Of a stretch of DNA of 64,000 bases, positions 26,059 through 35,063 are shown piece by piece (positions within the stretch are counted from its first letter, which is position 1; every line of letters starts with the position of its first letter). The notes beneath the pieces were generated by a model, which was not told where the DNA came from, searched no databases, and saw only the letters and a list, made by a program, of their open reading frames with translations. This stretch comes from an uncultured Clostridia bacterium (GTDB lineage: Bacteria > Bacillota > Clostridia > TANB77 > UBA1234): assembly GCA_934132775.1 (NCBI GenBank), contig CAKPAA010000008.1:1-64000 (forward strand), read 5' to 3'. Both the position numbers and the translations under genes were made by a program.

Positions 26059-26678
26059 TATGCGTACACCTCCTCAATTTTTGCTACTGCATCTTTAGTA
26101 ACAACAAATGCATCATATCTTAAGATGTCATATGTGTTAATTGTGTTTACAAGAGCTGTTTTAACATTTGGAATGTTTCTAGCTGATGCTTGAACATTTA
26201 AATTGCTCTCTGGTAATACAACTAAAGCTTTTGTAACATTTAGGTTTGATAAAACCTTTGACATATTCTTTGTTTTAATTTCATCAAAGTTCAATGAATC
26301 TAAAACGATAAGTTTGTTTTCAAGAACTTTGCTTGAAAGTGCAGACTTAAGAGCAAGTCTTCTAACTTTCTTATTTAATGTATATTTATATGATCTTGGC
26401 TTTGGTCCTAATGCAATACCACCTTTAATCCATTGTGGAGCTCTGATGCTACCTTGTCTTGCACGGCCTGTACCTTTTTGTTTCCAAGGTTTCTTTCCAC
26501 CACCGCTAACTTCGCTACGTGTTTTTGTAGATTGTGTACCTTGTCTTTGATTAGCCAAATAATTAACAACAACTTCGTGCATAACATCTTCGTTTACTTC
26601 TACTGCAAAGATATCGTCTGAAAGTTCAATGTCGCCAACTTTTTTACCTTCTACGTTTAATAAATCTACTTTAGGCAT
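26058..26678 (-). CDS. rplD: 50S ribosomal protein L4
   Basis: L4 lines the exit tunnel and in some bacteria represses the S10 operon. It is 206 residues, with the tunnel loop TRSEVSGGGKKPWKQKGTGR and APQWIKGGIALGPKPRSY. Confidence 0.97.
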   Translation of the reverse strand: MPKVDLLNVEGKKVGDIELSDDIFAVEVNEDVMHEVVVNYLANQRQGTQSTKTRSEVSGGGKKPWKQKGTGRARQGSIRAPQWIKGGIALGPKPRSYKYTLNKKVRRLALKSALSSKVLENKLIVLDSLNFDEIKTKNMSKVLSNLNVTKALVVLPESNLNVQASARNIPNVKTALVNTINTYDILRYDAFVVTKDAVAKIEEVYA

Positions 26679-26698
26679 TTTCGTTTCTCCTTTCCCTA

Positions 26699-27349
26699 TT
26701 ATTTAGCGCTCTTAGAAACAGGAGTTCTTGCTGTTTCTTTGATTCTAACTAATGATTTTTTGTATCCAGGAACTGAACCTTTGATTAAGATAACTTCTTT
26801 ATCCATATCAACTTTAACAATTTGTAAGTTTTGAACAGTTACTGTGTCTTTTCCAGTGTGTCCTGGTAATTTCTTTCCAGGGAATACTCTACCTGGTGAA
26901 GATGTAGGACCCATAGAACCTGGTCTTCTGTGATACATAGAACCGTGTCCTTTAGGACCAATGTGTTGACCGTGTCTCTTAATAACGCCTTGGAAGCCTT
27001 TTCCTTTTGAAAGGCCTTGAACATCAACAAGTTCGCCAGCTTCAAAAATATCAGCTTTAATTTCGTCTCCAACGTTATAATCATCAACATTGTCAAGTCT
27101 TAATTCTTTAATATACTTTCTATATGAAAGCTTAATTTTATCAAATTGACCTTTAATAGGTTTATTCATATGTTTTTCTTTAACTTTTCCAGTTGCTACT
27201 ACTAATGCGTTGTAACCATCTGTTTCAACAGTCTTTTTTCTTACAACTAAACAAGGTTCAACTTCAACAACTGTTACTGGAATAACTAGTCCGTTTTCAT
27301 CAAAAATTTGAGTCATTCCTAATTTCTTTCCGTAAAGACCTTTTTTCAT
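26699..27349 (-). CDS. rplC: 50S ribosomal protein L3
   Basis: L3 reaches into the peptidyl transferase centre. It is 216 residues, starting MKKGLYGKKLGMTQIFDENG and keeping GVIKRHGQHIGPKGHGSMYH and PGSMGPTSSPGRVFPGKKLP. Confidence 0.97.
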   Translation of the reverse strand: MKKGLYGKKLGMTQIFDENGLVIPVTVVEVEPCLVVRKKTVETDGYNALVVATGKVKEKHMNKPIKGQFDKIKLSYRKYIKELRLDNVDDYNVGDEIKADIFEAGELVDVQGLSKGKGFQGVIKRHGQHIGPKGHGSMYHRRPGSMGPTSSPGRVFPGKKLPGHTGKDTVTVQNLQIVKVDMDKEVILIKGSVPGYKKSLVRIKETARTPVSKSAK

Positions 27350-27457
27350 TTTAAAAATACCTCCTTGGTTATTGGTTCACATTTCAATGAACATGACCAT
27401 TTGATTAAATAAAAATTTGTTTGTTATGCTAAAATTACTTATTTATATAGTTTTGAA

Positions 27458-27814
27458 CTATTCATCGATTTTCATTTCAGCTTCAACACCTGCTGGTAAC
27501 TCGATTTTCATCAAAGCTTCAGCTGTTTTTGATGTTGGATAAAGAATGTCAATAACTCTCTTATGAGTTCTCATCTCAAATTGTTCTCTTGAATCTTTGT
27601 ATTTGTGAGGTGATCTCAAAATTGTTATAACTTCTTTTTTTGTAGGTAGTGGAATAGGACCTGATACGCTTGCACCAGTTCTTTTAGCCGTTTCTACTAT
27701 TTTTTGAGCAGACTGATCTAAAATAGCGTGGTCGAAAGCTTTAAGTCTAATTCTGATTCTCTCTTTTCCTACTTCTGTAGTTGTCTTTGCTACTTCTTTC
27801 TTTGCTTTTGGCAT
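27458..27814 (-). CDS. rpsJ: 30S ribosomal protein S10 with basic N-terminal extension
   Basis: S10 belongs to the 30S head and also joins NusB in antitermination complexes. The 118-residue protein has a Lys-rich extension of about 15 residues (MPKAKKEVAKTTTEVG) before the usual start RIRIRLKAFDHAILDQSA. The start at 27814 sits behind AAGGAGGT; a longer frame to 27874 would read into the structured leader. First gene of the S10 operon. Confidence 0.96.
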   Translation of the reverse strand: MPKAKKEVAKTTTEVGKERIRIRLKAFDHAILDQSAQKIVETAKRTGASVSGPIPLPTKKEVITILRSPHKYKDSREQFEMRTHKRVIDILYPTSKTAEALMKIELPAGVEAEMKIDE

Positions 27815-28021
27815 TGTTTTTACCTCCTTAATATTGTTAGCGCTAACAGTCGTACACGCACCCGGGTGTTTCAAAATCTCCCTTATTAAAACCCAGGTAA
27901 AACCCTGGGGAAAGTGCTAAACTAATACCCTGTCGCCCGGTTTAAAATCGGACATACTCCGTGAAAGTTCCCTGCCCGTAAGAACGGCAGCCACATTCCA
28001 CATCATCGCACAATCGCATCG
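27815..28021 (-). ncRNA. Structured 5' leader of the S10 operon
   Basis: About 207 bases lie between the predicted transcription start and rpsJ, with far higher GC than the surroundings. In transcript order it holds CTGCC/GGGCAG, CGGA/TCCG, CCCAGG/CCTGGG, the palindrome CACCCGGGTG and the 14-bp palindrome TGTTAGCGCTAACA next to the ribosome binding site. Such serial stems suggest autoregulation by a ribosomal protein, but I do not recognise a named family. Confidence 0.65.
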
Positions 28022-28027
28022 TTTACT

Positions 28028-28056
28028 ATTATACTAGCATTCGTTACATAATGCAA
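28028..28056 (-). promoter_or_regulatory. Sigma-A promoter of the S10 operon
   Basis: TTGCAT (28051-28056) and TATAAT (28028-28033) on the minus strand are 17 bases apart, directly upstream of the structured leader. Confidence 0.8.
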
Positions 28057-28087
28057 GTATTTTTTTACTTTTTTTCATCAAAATTCC

Positions 28088-28145
28088 ATAAAAAATGTAT
28101 CTTGCTCGAAATGCCCTATTTAAAGGGATTTTAAGCAAGATACAT
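28088..28145 (-). terminator. Terminator of thrS
   Basis: ATGTATCTTGCT and AGCAAGATACAT (28095-28145) form a 12-bp stem. On the minus strand it is followed by a run of T. Confidence 0.85.
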
Positions 28146-28166
28146 CTAAAATTTTATAATTATTTT

Positions 28167-30089
28167 TTACAAAGCTTTAGTGTCAACTTCCTCTTTTGCC
28201 TTTGCAATAAAGTCTTCTAACTTCATTGCCCCTAGGTCTCCGTCCTTTCTGTTACGAACCCCTACTGTGCCTTCTTCCATTTCTTTATCACCGATAACAA
28301 GCATATATGGTATTTTTTGAACTTGTGCTTCTCTTATCTTGTATCCAATTTTCTCGTTTCTATCGTCAACTTCAACTCTAAATCCAAGTTCATCAAGTTT
28401 ATCTGCTAATTTTTTAGCATAATCTGCGTGCTTTTCTGTTGAAATTGGAAGAATTTTAATTTGTACTGGAGATAACCACATTGGGAATGCACCAGCAAAG
28501 TGTTCCGTAATAATTCCAATAAATCTATCAAAAGAACCAAATATTGCTCTGTGAATCATTATAGGAGTTTTTCTTTCTCCGTCTTCATCGATATAATATA
28601 GTTCAAATCTTTGTGGTAATTGGAAATCCAATTGAATTGTTCCCATTTGCCATTCTCTTCCCAAACAATCTTTCATCTTTATATCAATCTTAGGACCGTA
28701 GAAAGCACCATCACCCTCATTTATTCTGTAATTGTTCTCTCCGCAGATTTCATTCATAACAGCTTTTAAGTCAGACTCTGCTCTATTCCAAGTTTCAATC
28801 TCTCCCATATAGTCATCAGGTCTTGTTGAAAGTGTTAAAACATAGTCAAGTCCAAAAACTGAATATAATTCTTTTGTCAATTCAAGAATATTTTTAATCT
28901 CACTTCCTATTTGCTTTTCAGTTACATAGTTATGTGAATCATCTTGTCTAAACATTCTAACTCTGAATAATCCATTTAATTGACCAGATTTTTCATTTCT
29001 GTGTATAACGTCAACATCATTAAAACGAAGTGGCAAATCTTTGTAGCTTCTCATTTTAGTTTGATATACTTTTATCGAGTTAGGACAGTTCATTGGTTTT
29101 AAAGCTTGCTCGTTTCCATCAGCATCAGTTAAAACAAACATATCTTCTTTGTAATGATCCCAGTGGCCAGATGTTTTCCAAAGCACACTACTGTTAAGTT
29201 GAGGGCCAGAAAATTCTTGGTAACCACGTTTTTTATGTTCTTTTCTCCAAAAATCTATAAGTACATTCATCATTGTGAAGCCCTTTGGCAACCAATATGC
29301 CATACCAGGAGCTGTTTCATCAAAGAAGAATAATTCTAATTCCTTACCTAATTTTCTGTGATCTCTCTTTTTAGCTTCTTCTATCATATTCAAATAATTA
29401 TCTAACTCAGACTTCTTAGGATATGATATTCCGTAAATTCTTTGAAGCATCTTATTATTTTCATTGCCTCTCCAATAAGCACCTGAAGAAGACAAAAGTT
29501 TAAATGCTTTTACACTTCCAGTAGACATCAAGTGAGGACCAGCGCACAAATCAACATAGTCGCCTTGCTTGTAAAAAGAAATCTCTGCATCTTCTGGCAA
29601 TTCATTTATAAGCTCAACTTTGTAAGGTTCATCTTTTTCTTGCATAAGTTTTAAAGCTTCAGCTCTTGGTAGAGAAAATCTTTCAAGTGCAAGATTTTCC
29701 TTAATTATATTAGCCATTTCTTTTTCAATATTTTCCAAATCTTCTTGTGAAAATGGCTTTTCAATATCATAATCATAGTAAAAACCATTATCTATCGCAG
29801 GTCCGATTGCAAGTTTTGCATTAGGGAACAATTTCTTGACAGCTTGTGCCATAATATGAGAAGTTGTATGCCAATAAGCCTTCTTACCTTCCAAATCATT
29901 ATCAAAAGTATAAATACTTAAAGCGCAATCTTCATTAATCTCGTATCTCAAATCCTTTGTTTCGCCATTTACACTTGCACAAGTAGCAACCCTTGCAAGC
30001 CCTTCACTAATTTTTTTAGCAACATCCAAAACACTACTTCCTTTTTCAACTTCGATATTGCTACCATCTTTTAAAGTTATCTTTATCAT
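28167..30089 (-). CDS. thrS: Threonyl-tRNA synthetase
   Basis: ThrRS charges tRNA-Thr. The 640-residue protein has the TGS domain at about residues 1-62 (ITLKDGSNIEVEKGSSVLDV) and the editing domain with HTTSHIMAQAVK near residue 75. The class II catalytic core has PMNCPNSIKVY with its zinc Cys, FRVRMFRQDDSH and the MIHRAIFGSFDRFIGI motif 3. The C-terminal anticodon-binding domain is complete. Expression is under a T-box upstream. Confidence 0.97.
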   Translation of the reverse strand: MIKITLKDGSNIEVEKGSSVLDVAKKISEGLARVATCASVNGETKDLRYEINEDCALSIYTFDNDLEGKKAYWHTTSHIMAQAVKKLFPNAKLAIGPAIDNGFYYDYDIEKPFSQEDLENIEKEMANIIKENLALERFSLPRAEALKLMQEKDEPYKVELINELPEDAEISFYKQGDYVDLCAGPHLMSTGSVKAFKLLSSSGAYWRGNENNKMLQRIYGISYPKKSELDNYLNMIEEAKKRDHRKLGKELELFFFDETAPGMAYWLPKGFTMMNVLIDFWRKEHKKRGYQEFSGPQLNSSVLWKTSGHWDHYKEDMFVLTDADGNEQALKPMNCPNSIKVYQTKMRSYKDLPLRFNDVDVIHRNEKSGQLNGLFRVRMFRQDDSHNYVTEKQIGSEIKNILELTKELYSVFGLDYVLTLSTRPDDYMGEIETWNRAESDLKAVMNEICGENNYRINEGDGAFYGPKIDIKMKDCLGREWQMGTIQLDFQLPQRFELYYIDEDGERKTPIMIHRAIFGSFDRFIGIITEHFAGAFPMWLSPVQIKILPISTEKHADYAKKLADKLDELGFRVEVDDRNEKIGYKIREAQVQKIPYMLVIGDKEMEEGTVGVRNRKDGDLGAMKLEDFIAKAKEEVDTKAL

Positions 30090-30117
30090 AAATTTACCTC
30101 CTTTATTTTAATAAAAC

Positions 30118-30344
30118 AGAGCCAAAAATAAACACTCCCAATCCTTTTACAGATTAGGAGTGCTTTATAACACGGTTCCATCCTAAATTTAACTTAATTA
30201 AGATTATAACGTAATCAACGTGACACTTTACGTAGGGTAGTTTTTCAAGCACTTATCCTAGATTTGTTTTCAGCCAATGACAAATCATCTCTATAAGATT
30301 TTCCATACTTTACTTTGTCCTAGTATCATATTTTCCTCAAAAGC
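30118..30344 (-). ncRNA. T-box riboswitch of thrS
   Basis: The conserved T-box AGGATGGAACCGTG is at 30171-30184 (minus strand), followed by a terminator stem (CACTCC.../...GGAGTG, 30133-30162) and a T tract. Upstream, about 160 bases include the AGAGATGA-like AG-bulge region and AACTACC near the end of stem I, which offers ACT or ACC as Thr specifier. Uncharged tRNA-Thr would stabilise the antiterminator and allow thrS transcription. Confidence 0.88.
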
Positions 30345-30350
30345 AATATG

Positions 30351-30380
30351 ATTATACCACTAATTATGTAACATCGTCAA
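30351..30380 (-). promoter_or_regulatory. Promoter of thrS
   Basis: TTGACG (30375-30380) and TATAAT (30351-30356) on the minus strand are 18 bases apart, just before the T-box leader. The rest of 30381-30528 shows no gene. Confidence 0.75.
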
Positions 30381-30528
30381 TACAAATTTTCACTCATCAC
30401 TAAAATTTTCGCCGATTTATTACAATTAAAATATTGTACAAAACATAACCTTTGAACGCAGAACTAAAAGCCCACTTTCTTTCTAAAATAAATTATGTAT
30501 TATTCTAAATGTTTTAATATTAAATATT

Positions 30529-30786
30529 TCATATTATCTTAAATAAAAACTTCATAGCTAAAACGATTAAAACACCTGGCACACCAAGTAATCCAACTAT
30601 TGCAGATGTAAGCCAAGTTATTGGGACTCCAAGTCCAAATAAATTAAGTGCCCAAATAATAACAGCACCAATTAAAGAGTTAACCAAAAAGCCAATAACA
30701 TTTATAGAAACTTTAAATACAACTTTTAATAAAAAAACAACTAATATAACTGCTAAAACATATGCAACAACCGATTCAATTCCCAT
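30529..30786 (-). CDS. bofA: BofA-family pro-sigma-K processing regulator
   Basis: In spore formers BofA is an integral membrane protein that holds the SpoIVFB protease inactive until the forespore signal arrives. The 85-residue protein is almost entirely hydrophobic, with two or three helices. The family ending is visible: LNLFGLGVPITWLTSAIVGLLGVPGVLIVL. It points to a spore-forming ancestry. It stands alone behind AGGAGGAAT. Confidence 0.85.
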   Translation of the reverse strand: MGIESVVAYVLAVILVVFLLKVVFKVSINVIGFLVNSLIGAVIIWALNLFGLGVPITWLTSAIVGLLGVPGVLIVLAMKFLFKII

Positions 30787-30909
30787 AATTAATTCCTCCT
30801 TCTACGCAATAAATTATACCATTCTTTATAGTATATGACAAGAAATTTTAAATGTGACAAATTTGTCTTTTTCAACAACAATATATGGCTTATTCAATTT
30901 ATTTTAAAA

Positions 30910-30938
30910 TTGACATAATCAGTGCATGATGATATACT
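30910..30938 (+). promoter_or_regulatory. Promoter of the repeat-HTH genes
   Basis: TTGACA (30910-30915) and TATACT (30933-30938) are 17 bases apart, about 80 bases before the first start codon. Confidence 0.75.
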
Positions 30939-31018
30939 TAATACCATAATTTATATCTTTATAAATAAAACTGTGCATATAGTTTTATAATCAAAATGCT
31001 ATAAATAGGAGGATTTCT

Positions 31019-31501
31019 ATGTCTGAAACTGTATTGACAGCAGAAATGGAACTGCAATTATGTGAAGACTACAAAAATCTGAGTATAATTGCAATTTCAA
31101 AAAAATACCACATAAGCACAAAAAGAATATATGAAATCTTGAAAGTACATAATATTCCGGTATTTCAACAAGGTCCTAGGCAAAAGACTTTTCTCACAGA
31201 AGAACAAGAATTAGAGATATGCCAAAAATATTCTTCTGGTAGAATGACAATAGGAGAATTGTGTGCAGAGTATCATATTGCTCAAAATCGGTTGTCTCAA
31301 ATTTTTGATGCACATCGAATAAAAAAACACGTTCCTGGCAAGAAAAAACATCTTCTTAGCACAGACGTTGAAGCTGAGTTGTGTAAAGAATATAAAAACA
31401 CATCACTTGCAGTACTTCTAAAGAAATACAATATATCTCTTTCTAGACTTTATAAGATACTCGAAGCAAACAACGTAGCACCCAAAAAATCTAAGAGGTG
31501 A
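31019..31501 (+). CDS. Protein of three tandem helix-turn-helix repeats
   Basis: The 160-residue protein holds three units of about 50 residues, each with a Glu-rich helix, then KKYHISTKRIYEIL, AEYHIAQNRLSQIF or KKYNISLSRLYKIL. These look like homeodomain-like or resolvase-type HTH units, so it is probably DNA-binding. Arg codons differ from the core genes (CGA, CGG and AGG occur), suggesting recent transfer. It contains an in-frame CGG at 31289 in the second repeat that is clearly read without a shift in the repeat alignment, an exception to the frameshift pattern. AGGAGG precedes the ATG. The next gene is a paralogue 10 bases downstream. Confidence 0.6.
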   Translation: MSETVLTAEMELQLCEDYKNLSIIAISKKYHISTKRIYEILKVHNIPVFQQGPRQKTFLTEEQELEICQKYSSGRMTIGELCAEYHIAQNRLSQIFDAHRIKKHVPGKKKHLLSTDVEAELCKEYKNTSLAVLLKKYNISLSRLYKILEANNVAPKKSKR

Positions 31502-31511
31502 TGGCAGTAAT

Positions 31512-31856
31512 ATGTCTAAAAAAGAGTTAACAGTGGAAGAAGAAAAAAGTCTATGCGACGATTATCGTAGTATGACACTATTTCACCTATCACGCAAGTA
31601 CAAAATATCAGAGAAAAAGGCACGTGATATCTTGCAGGCAAACGGCGAAAGAATTCGTAGTTCAAGCGAAAGAATTCATCACCGGATAGGTAAAACATTT
31701 TCAGATGAAGAAGAGCAAGCCATATGCAGAGAATATCAAAAAAATTCTATCTTAGAAATTTCTAAGAAATATCACGTATCATTAGAAAAAATTAAAGATG
31801 TTCTCAAAAAGCATAATGTGCAAATCCGTAAACGCGGAACAAAATTGAAAATTTGA
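31512..31856 (+). CDS. Protein of two tandem helix-turn-helix repeats
   Basis: The 114-residue paralogue of the preceding gene has two repeats, with SRKYKISEKKARDIL and SKKYHVSLEKIKDVL as their HTH cores. The pair likely forms one operon and binds DNA, but the targets are unknown. Arg codons include CGT, CGC and a CGG at 31683, which falls between repeats; the second repeat continues in the same frame. Codon use is unlike the ribosomal genes. Confidence 0.55.
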   Translation: MSKKELTVEEEKSLCDDYRSMTLFHLSRKYKISEKKARDILQANGERIRSSSERIHHRIGKTFSDEEEQAICREYQKNSILEISKKYHVSLEKIKDVLKKHNVQIRKRGTKLKI

Positions 31857-31915
31857 AAAAATGAAAATTTATTTATTGCATATGAGATAGTTTTTGCTAT
31901 AAAAACTATTCTAAT

Positions 31916-31957
31916 AAAAGGAATGTTTTAAGAAAATTCAAAAAACATTCCTTTTTG
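31916..31957 (+). terminator. Bidirectional terminator
   Basis: AAAAGGAATGTTTT (31916-31929) pairs with AAAACATTCCTTTT (31942-31955). A/T tracts on both sides allow it to serve both the HTH operon and ung. Confidence 0.85.
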
Positions 31958-31979
31958 TTTCGATATCTATAAGATTAGA

Positions 31980-32654
31980 CTATATATTTTCAATTTGCCA
32001 ATCAATAGGCGTCTCACCATTTTTAACAAGAATTTCATTAGCCTTCGAAAAATGCTTACAACCAAAAAAGCCTCTGTATGCAGACAGTGGACTTGGGTGC
32101 ACAGTCTTCAAGATATAGTGATTCGGATTTGTTATCAATGCCTCTTTTTGTTTTGCGCAAGAACCCCACATCAAAAAAACAACAGGCTTTTCCCTCTTAT
32201 TAAGCTCCATTATAATATTATCAGTAAAAGTCTCCCAACCACAATTTTTATGAGAGTTAGCGAGATGCGCCCTAACAGTCAAAACATTGTTCAAAAGCAA
32301 AACACCTTGTTTCGCCCATTTAACCAAATAACCGTTATTAGGAATATAACAACCTAAATCATCACTAAGTTCTTTATAAATATTCACAAGTGACGGTGGA
32401 ATCTCAATTCCAGGCTTAACAGAAAAAGAAAGTCCGTGAGCCTGTCCCTCCTCGTGATACGGATCCTGACCAATTATCACAACCTTAATATCATTATAAT
32501 CCGCATATTTCAAGCTATTAAAAATATCATTCATATCAGGATAAACCCTATAATGGGAATACTCATACTTCAAAAACTCGCGAATCTTCTTATAATAATC
32601 CTTTTCAAATTCATCTTTCAACTTCTCGTCCCATCCATTATTTAACTTAACCAT
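31980..32654 (-). CDS. ung: Uracil-DNA glycosylase, family 1
   Basis: Ung removes uracil from DNA to start base-excision repair. The 224-residue protein has the water-activating motif GQDPYHEEGQAHGLSFSV near residue 64. The C-terminal HPSPLSAYRGFFGCKHF loop, which enters the minor groove, is also present. It is monocistronic, with terminators downstream. Confidence 0.97.
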   Translation of the reverse strand: MVKLNNGWDEKLKDEFEKDYYKKIREFLKYEYSHYRVYPDMNDIFNSLKYADYNDIKVVIIGQDPYHEEGQAHGLSFSVKPGIEIPPSLVNIYKELSDDLGCYIPNNGYLVKWAKQGVLLLNNVLTVRAHLANSHKNCGWETFTDNIIMELNKREKPVVFLMWGSCAKQKEALITNPNHYILKTVHPSPLSAYRGFFGCKHFSKANEILVKNGETPIDWQIENI

Positions 32655-32707
32655 TTCTACACCTCACAGACATTATATAATATCAGCATTTTGGTGTAAA
32701 GCACATA

Positions 32708-32736
32708 TTGACTTATTAACAAATAAAATGTATAAT
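32708..32736 (+). promoter_or_regulatory. Promoter of the vanW-like gene
   Basis: TTGACT (32708-32713) and TATAAT (32731-32736) are 17 bases apart. It overlaps the ATG at 32728 and so supports the later start at 32788. Confidence 0.8.
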
Positions 32737-32787
32737 CAAAAAGTAAACCAAATTTGTAAACCAAATAAAGAAAGGATGATTATCCAA

Positions 32788-33714
32788 ATGATTCGTTCTG
32801 CGAAATTGGCAATCGGTTGTTTAATTTTCTTCGTCTTGTTCATTCTTGTCCTTTTTGCAACAGGCAACAGTGAACAAAATACCATCACCTATGCCGACAC
32901 AATAAGTGCGACAATTGAAAAGGTGCCTAATAGTGATGATACCATTTCGGAAGACTCTGAAAACGCAAAAACAGAAACAAATAGTATCAGACTTGGACAC
33001 ACAGAAGTAGCACCGCCTGCATTTGTAGCAATAACCACTGATGCCTTAAATATGCGAACTGCACCTGATTACGAAGCAACACCCAAAAAAGTACTTCGTA
33101 GTGACACGCTGGTGATTGTACACGACACAAGTCACGCACCGTGGTGGTTAGTAGAACAGAATGGAACTAAGGGTTACTGTCATTCAGATTATCTGAAAGC
33201 GTACGAATTCAGTGACATAGATGAATATCCACTTGCCACATACACAACCACTTATTCGACAAAGAGATCACAATCAGGACGTGTATTCAATATCAGCAAA
33301 GCTGCCCTCCTACTCGATGGCACAGAGGTCAAACCAGGAGCAATCTTTTCAATATTGGATGTAATCGGTCCAATAAATCAAAGAGCTGGATATGAAGAAG
33401 CAATCGAGTATAGAACCACAAATGGAGAAGCATATGCAGCAATCGGCTACGGCGGAGGAGTTTGCCAAGTATCAAGCACATTATATAATGCTTGGCTACT
33501 CACAGAAGAAAAAGTCAACTTAAAAATAGTTGAAAGACACACACACGCACTGCCAGTAAGCTATGTGCCTGACGGAAAAGATGCAACAATTTCATACGAG
33601 TCAAAAAAAGACTTCAAATTCAAAAATCTTTCCGAACATACACTAAAAATAAGATGTTATGTCTCAGAAAAAGGTGCGCTGTCAATTTACATCGCAGTAA
33701 AGGAGATGGAATGA
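32788..33714 (+). CDS. SH3-VanW family surface protein
   Basis: The 308-residue protein starts with a signal anchor (AIGCLIFFVLFILVLFATG). A bacterial SH3-type domain follows at about residues 85-145 (LNMRTAPDYEATP ... WWLVEQNGTKGYCH). The C-terminal VanW domain (GRVFNISKAALLLDGTEVKP, GYGGGVCQVSSTLYNAWL) covers about 160-280. VanW proteins are found near glycopeptide-resistance and cell-wall genes, but their reaction is unknown; peptidoglycan binding is inferred from the SH3 part. Codon use is less AT-rich than its neighbours. The start is set by AAAGGA 10 bases upstream. Confidence 0.85.
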   Translation: MIRSAKLAIGCLIFFVLFILVLFATGNSEQNTITYADTISATIEKVPNSDDTISEDSENAKTETNSIRLGHTEVAPPAFVAITTDALNMRTAPDYEATPKKVLRSDTLVIVHDTSHAPWWLVEQNGTKGYCHSDYLKAYEFSDIDEYPLATYTTTYSTKRSQSGRVFNISKAALLLDGTEVKPGAIFSILDVIGPINQRAGYEEAIEYRTTNGEAYAAIGYGGGVCQVSSTLYNAWLLTEEKVNLKIVERHTHALPVSYVPDGKDATISYESKKDFKFKNLSEHTLKIRCYVSEKGALSIYIAVKEME

Positions 33715-33789
33715 AAAATACTTTCAATAGTTTGATGGTGGTATATCTAAAGAAATATATTTATGAATAATTTCCTTTAAATAAGTATT

Positions 33790-33838
33790 AACTCTCTTCT
33801 TATTAAGCAATTTGGCTTAGTGAGATGAGAGTTTTTTA
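33790..33838 (+). terminator. Terminator of the vanW-like gene
   Basis: AACTCTC (33790-33796) pairs with GAGAGTT (33827-33833), with an inner ATTAAGC/GCTTAGT stem, then TTTTTATT. Confidence 0.75.
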
Positions 33839-33962
33839 TTAAAATATATTTTTAGTGATACCTGAAACATTACTATGTTAACACAGTTAAAAATATAATA
33901 TTTGTTTTCTAGTAATTTTAAACATTTTAATATCTTCAACATCTATAAATGTTACCCTACAG

Positions 33963-34373
33963 TTATATTATTATTCCATTCATGTGGTCAATTTCATGTT
34001 GTATTATTTCTTCAACAAAACCCGTATATTTTCCATGTTGCTTACTAAAATTTATATCAAAATAATCAACTTCTATTTCACTGTATCTTTTACATTTTCT
34101 TTCTCCGATTAAAGAAAGACAACCTTCTTCAGTCTGGTACTCCCCTCTCTTTTTTGTTATAACTGGATTTATCATTATGAAATCATAAAAACCACCTGAT
34201 ACGCAAATTATTGCTTTGTTATATCCAATCATATTTGCAGCTAATCCCACACATCTATCTTTATTTGCCTTCAACGTATCTAACAAATCATTTACTACAT
34301 ATTTATCCTCTTCTGTTGCCTTCTCTGCCTTTTGAGATAAAAACATTACATCTTTAACTATTTCTTTTATCAT
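33963..34373 (-). CDS. def: Peptide deformylase
   Basis: Deformylase removes the formyl group from nascent N-termini. The 136-residue protein has the three motifs in order: CVGLAANMIG, EEGCLSL with the metal Cys, and EIIQHEIDHMNG with the two His and catalytic Glu. It is shorter than most type I enzymes because it ends right after motif 3. It may be a second, accessory copy, as it stands in an accessory region. The start at 34373 follows AAGGAG. Confidence 0.85.
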   Translation of the reverse strand: MIKEIVKDVMFLSQKAEKATEEDKYVVNDLLDTLKANKDRCVGLAANMIGYNKAIICVSGGFYDFIMINPVITKKRGEYQTEEGCLSLIGERKCKRYSEIEVDYFDINFSKQHGKYTGFVEEIIQHEIDHMNGIII

Positions 34374-35063
34374 ATCAATCTCCTTAATTGCCACAATAAC
34401 TGTATGCACAAGTTTATTTAAAAATCACCACTTTTGGGCAAGAATTACTATATTTTTCGATAATTGCAGTTACTTACTAGCCCATTCACTAGTAAGTAAC
34501 TCACAATATTTTTTATGATTATAACATTTACCTTAATCTATTTAAATACTTTACTAAAAGAATAAACAAAACAAATTAATAATAGTTGTAAACATGGAAG
34601 AAATAAATATTCAAGCAATTCTAATCTTTTTTATTATATTTTTCCACTAATTCAATCAAAGTTTTTGCATTTTCATTTGTGTTTTCACTGTTCCACTCAA
34701 AAGAATTTTTTCATGCTAATTCTTTAAATTCACTTCTAAATACTAGTGGCAATTCGAATTAAATTCATTCAATAAAGTAAAAAACATATTTATTTTAAAA
34801 ACTCTGAGTATGATTTAATAATTCATTTTCAGAATATTTATAATATCACACTTTATCTATTAATAAAATTACTTGAATTTTCCAGCTAAAGCATCTATTG
34901 ATTTTTTTGTTTTTCGTATGCTATACTATGCTTACAATTTGAATATCATAAACGATTATTTATATGTGTACTATTACGTTTTGTAATGCTATTTGGAGCG
35001 ATTTTAAGGCAATCTTTTTTTACATTACGTATATAATTTATATAAATTAAGGAGGAGATAAAA
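34374..35063. other. Long gap with no intact gene
   Basis: This AT-rich stretch holds one decayed gene (34621-34787) and nothing else I can name. The gene at 35064 has GGAGGAG upstream, but I see no clear promoter. Confidence 0.4.
34621..34787 (-). pseudogene. Decayed small gene
   Basis: A coding trace reads MFFTLLNEFNS, then shifts frame into ELPLVFRSEFKELA, meets TGA where Trp would fit, and resumes KNSFEWNSENTNENAKT to a stop at 34621. Several independent lesions in 170 bases indicate a dead gene. The family is not recognised. Confidence 0.5.

Noticed and set aside
34621..34787. TGA in the decayed gene read as Trp or selenocysteine
   Set aside because: The same short stretch also has a frame change, TGA is used as an ordinary stop elsewhere in the window, and no SECIS-like hairpin is evident.
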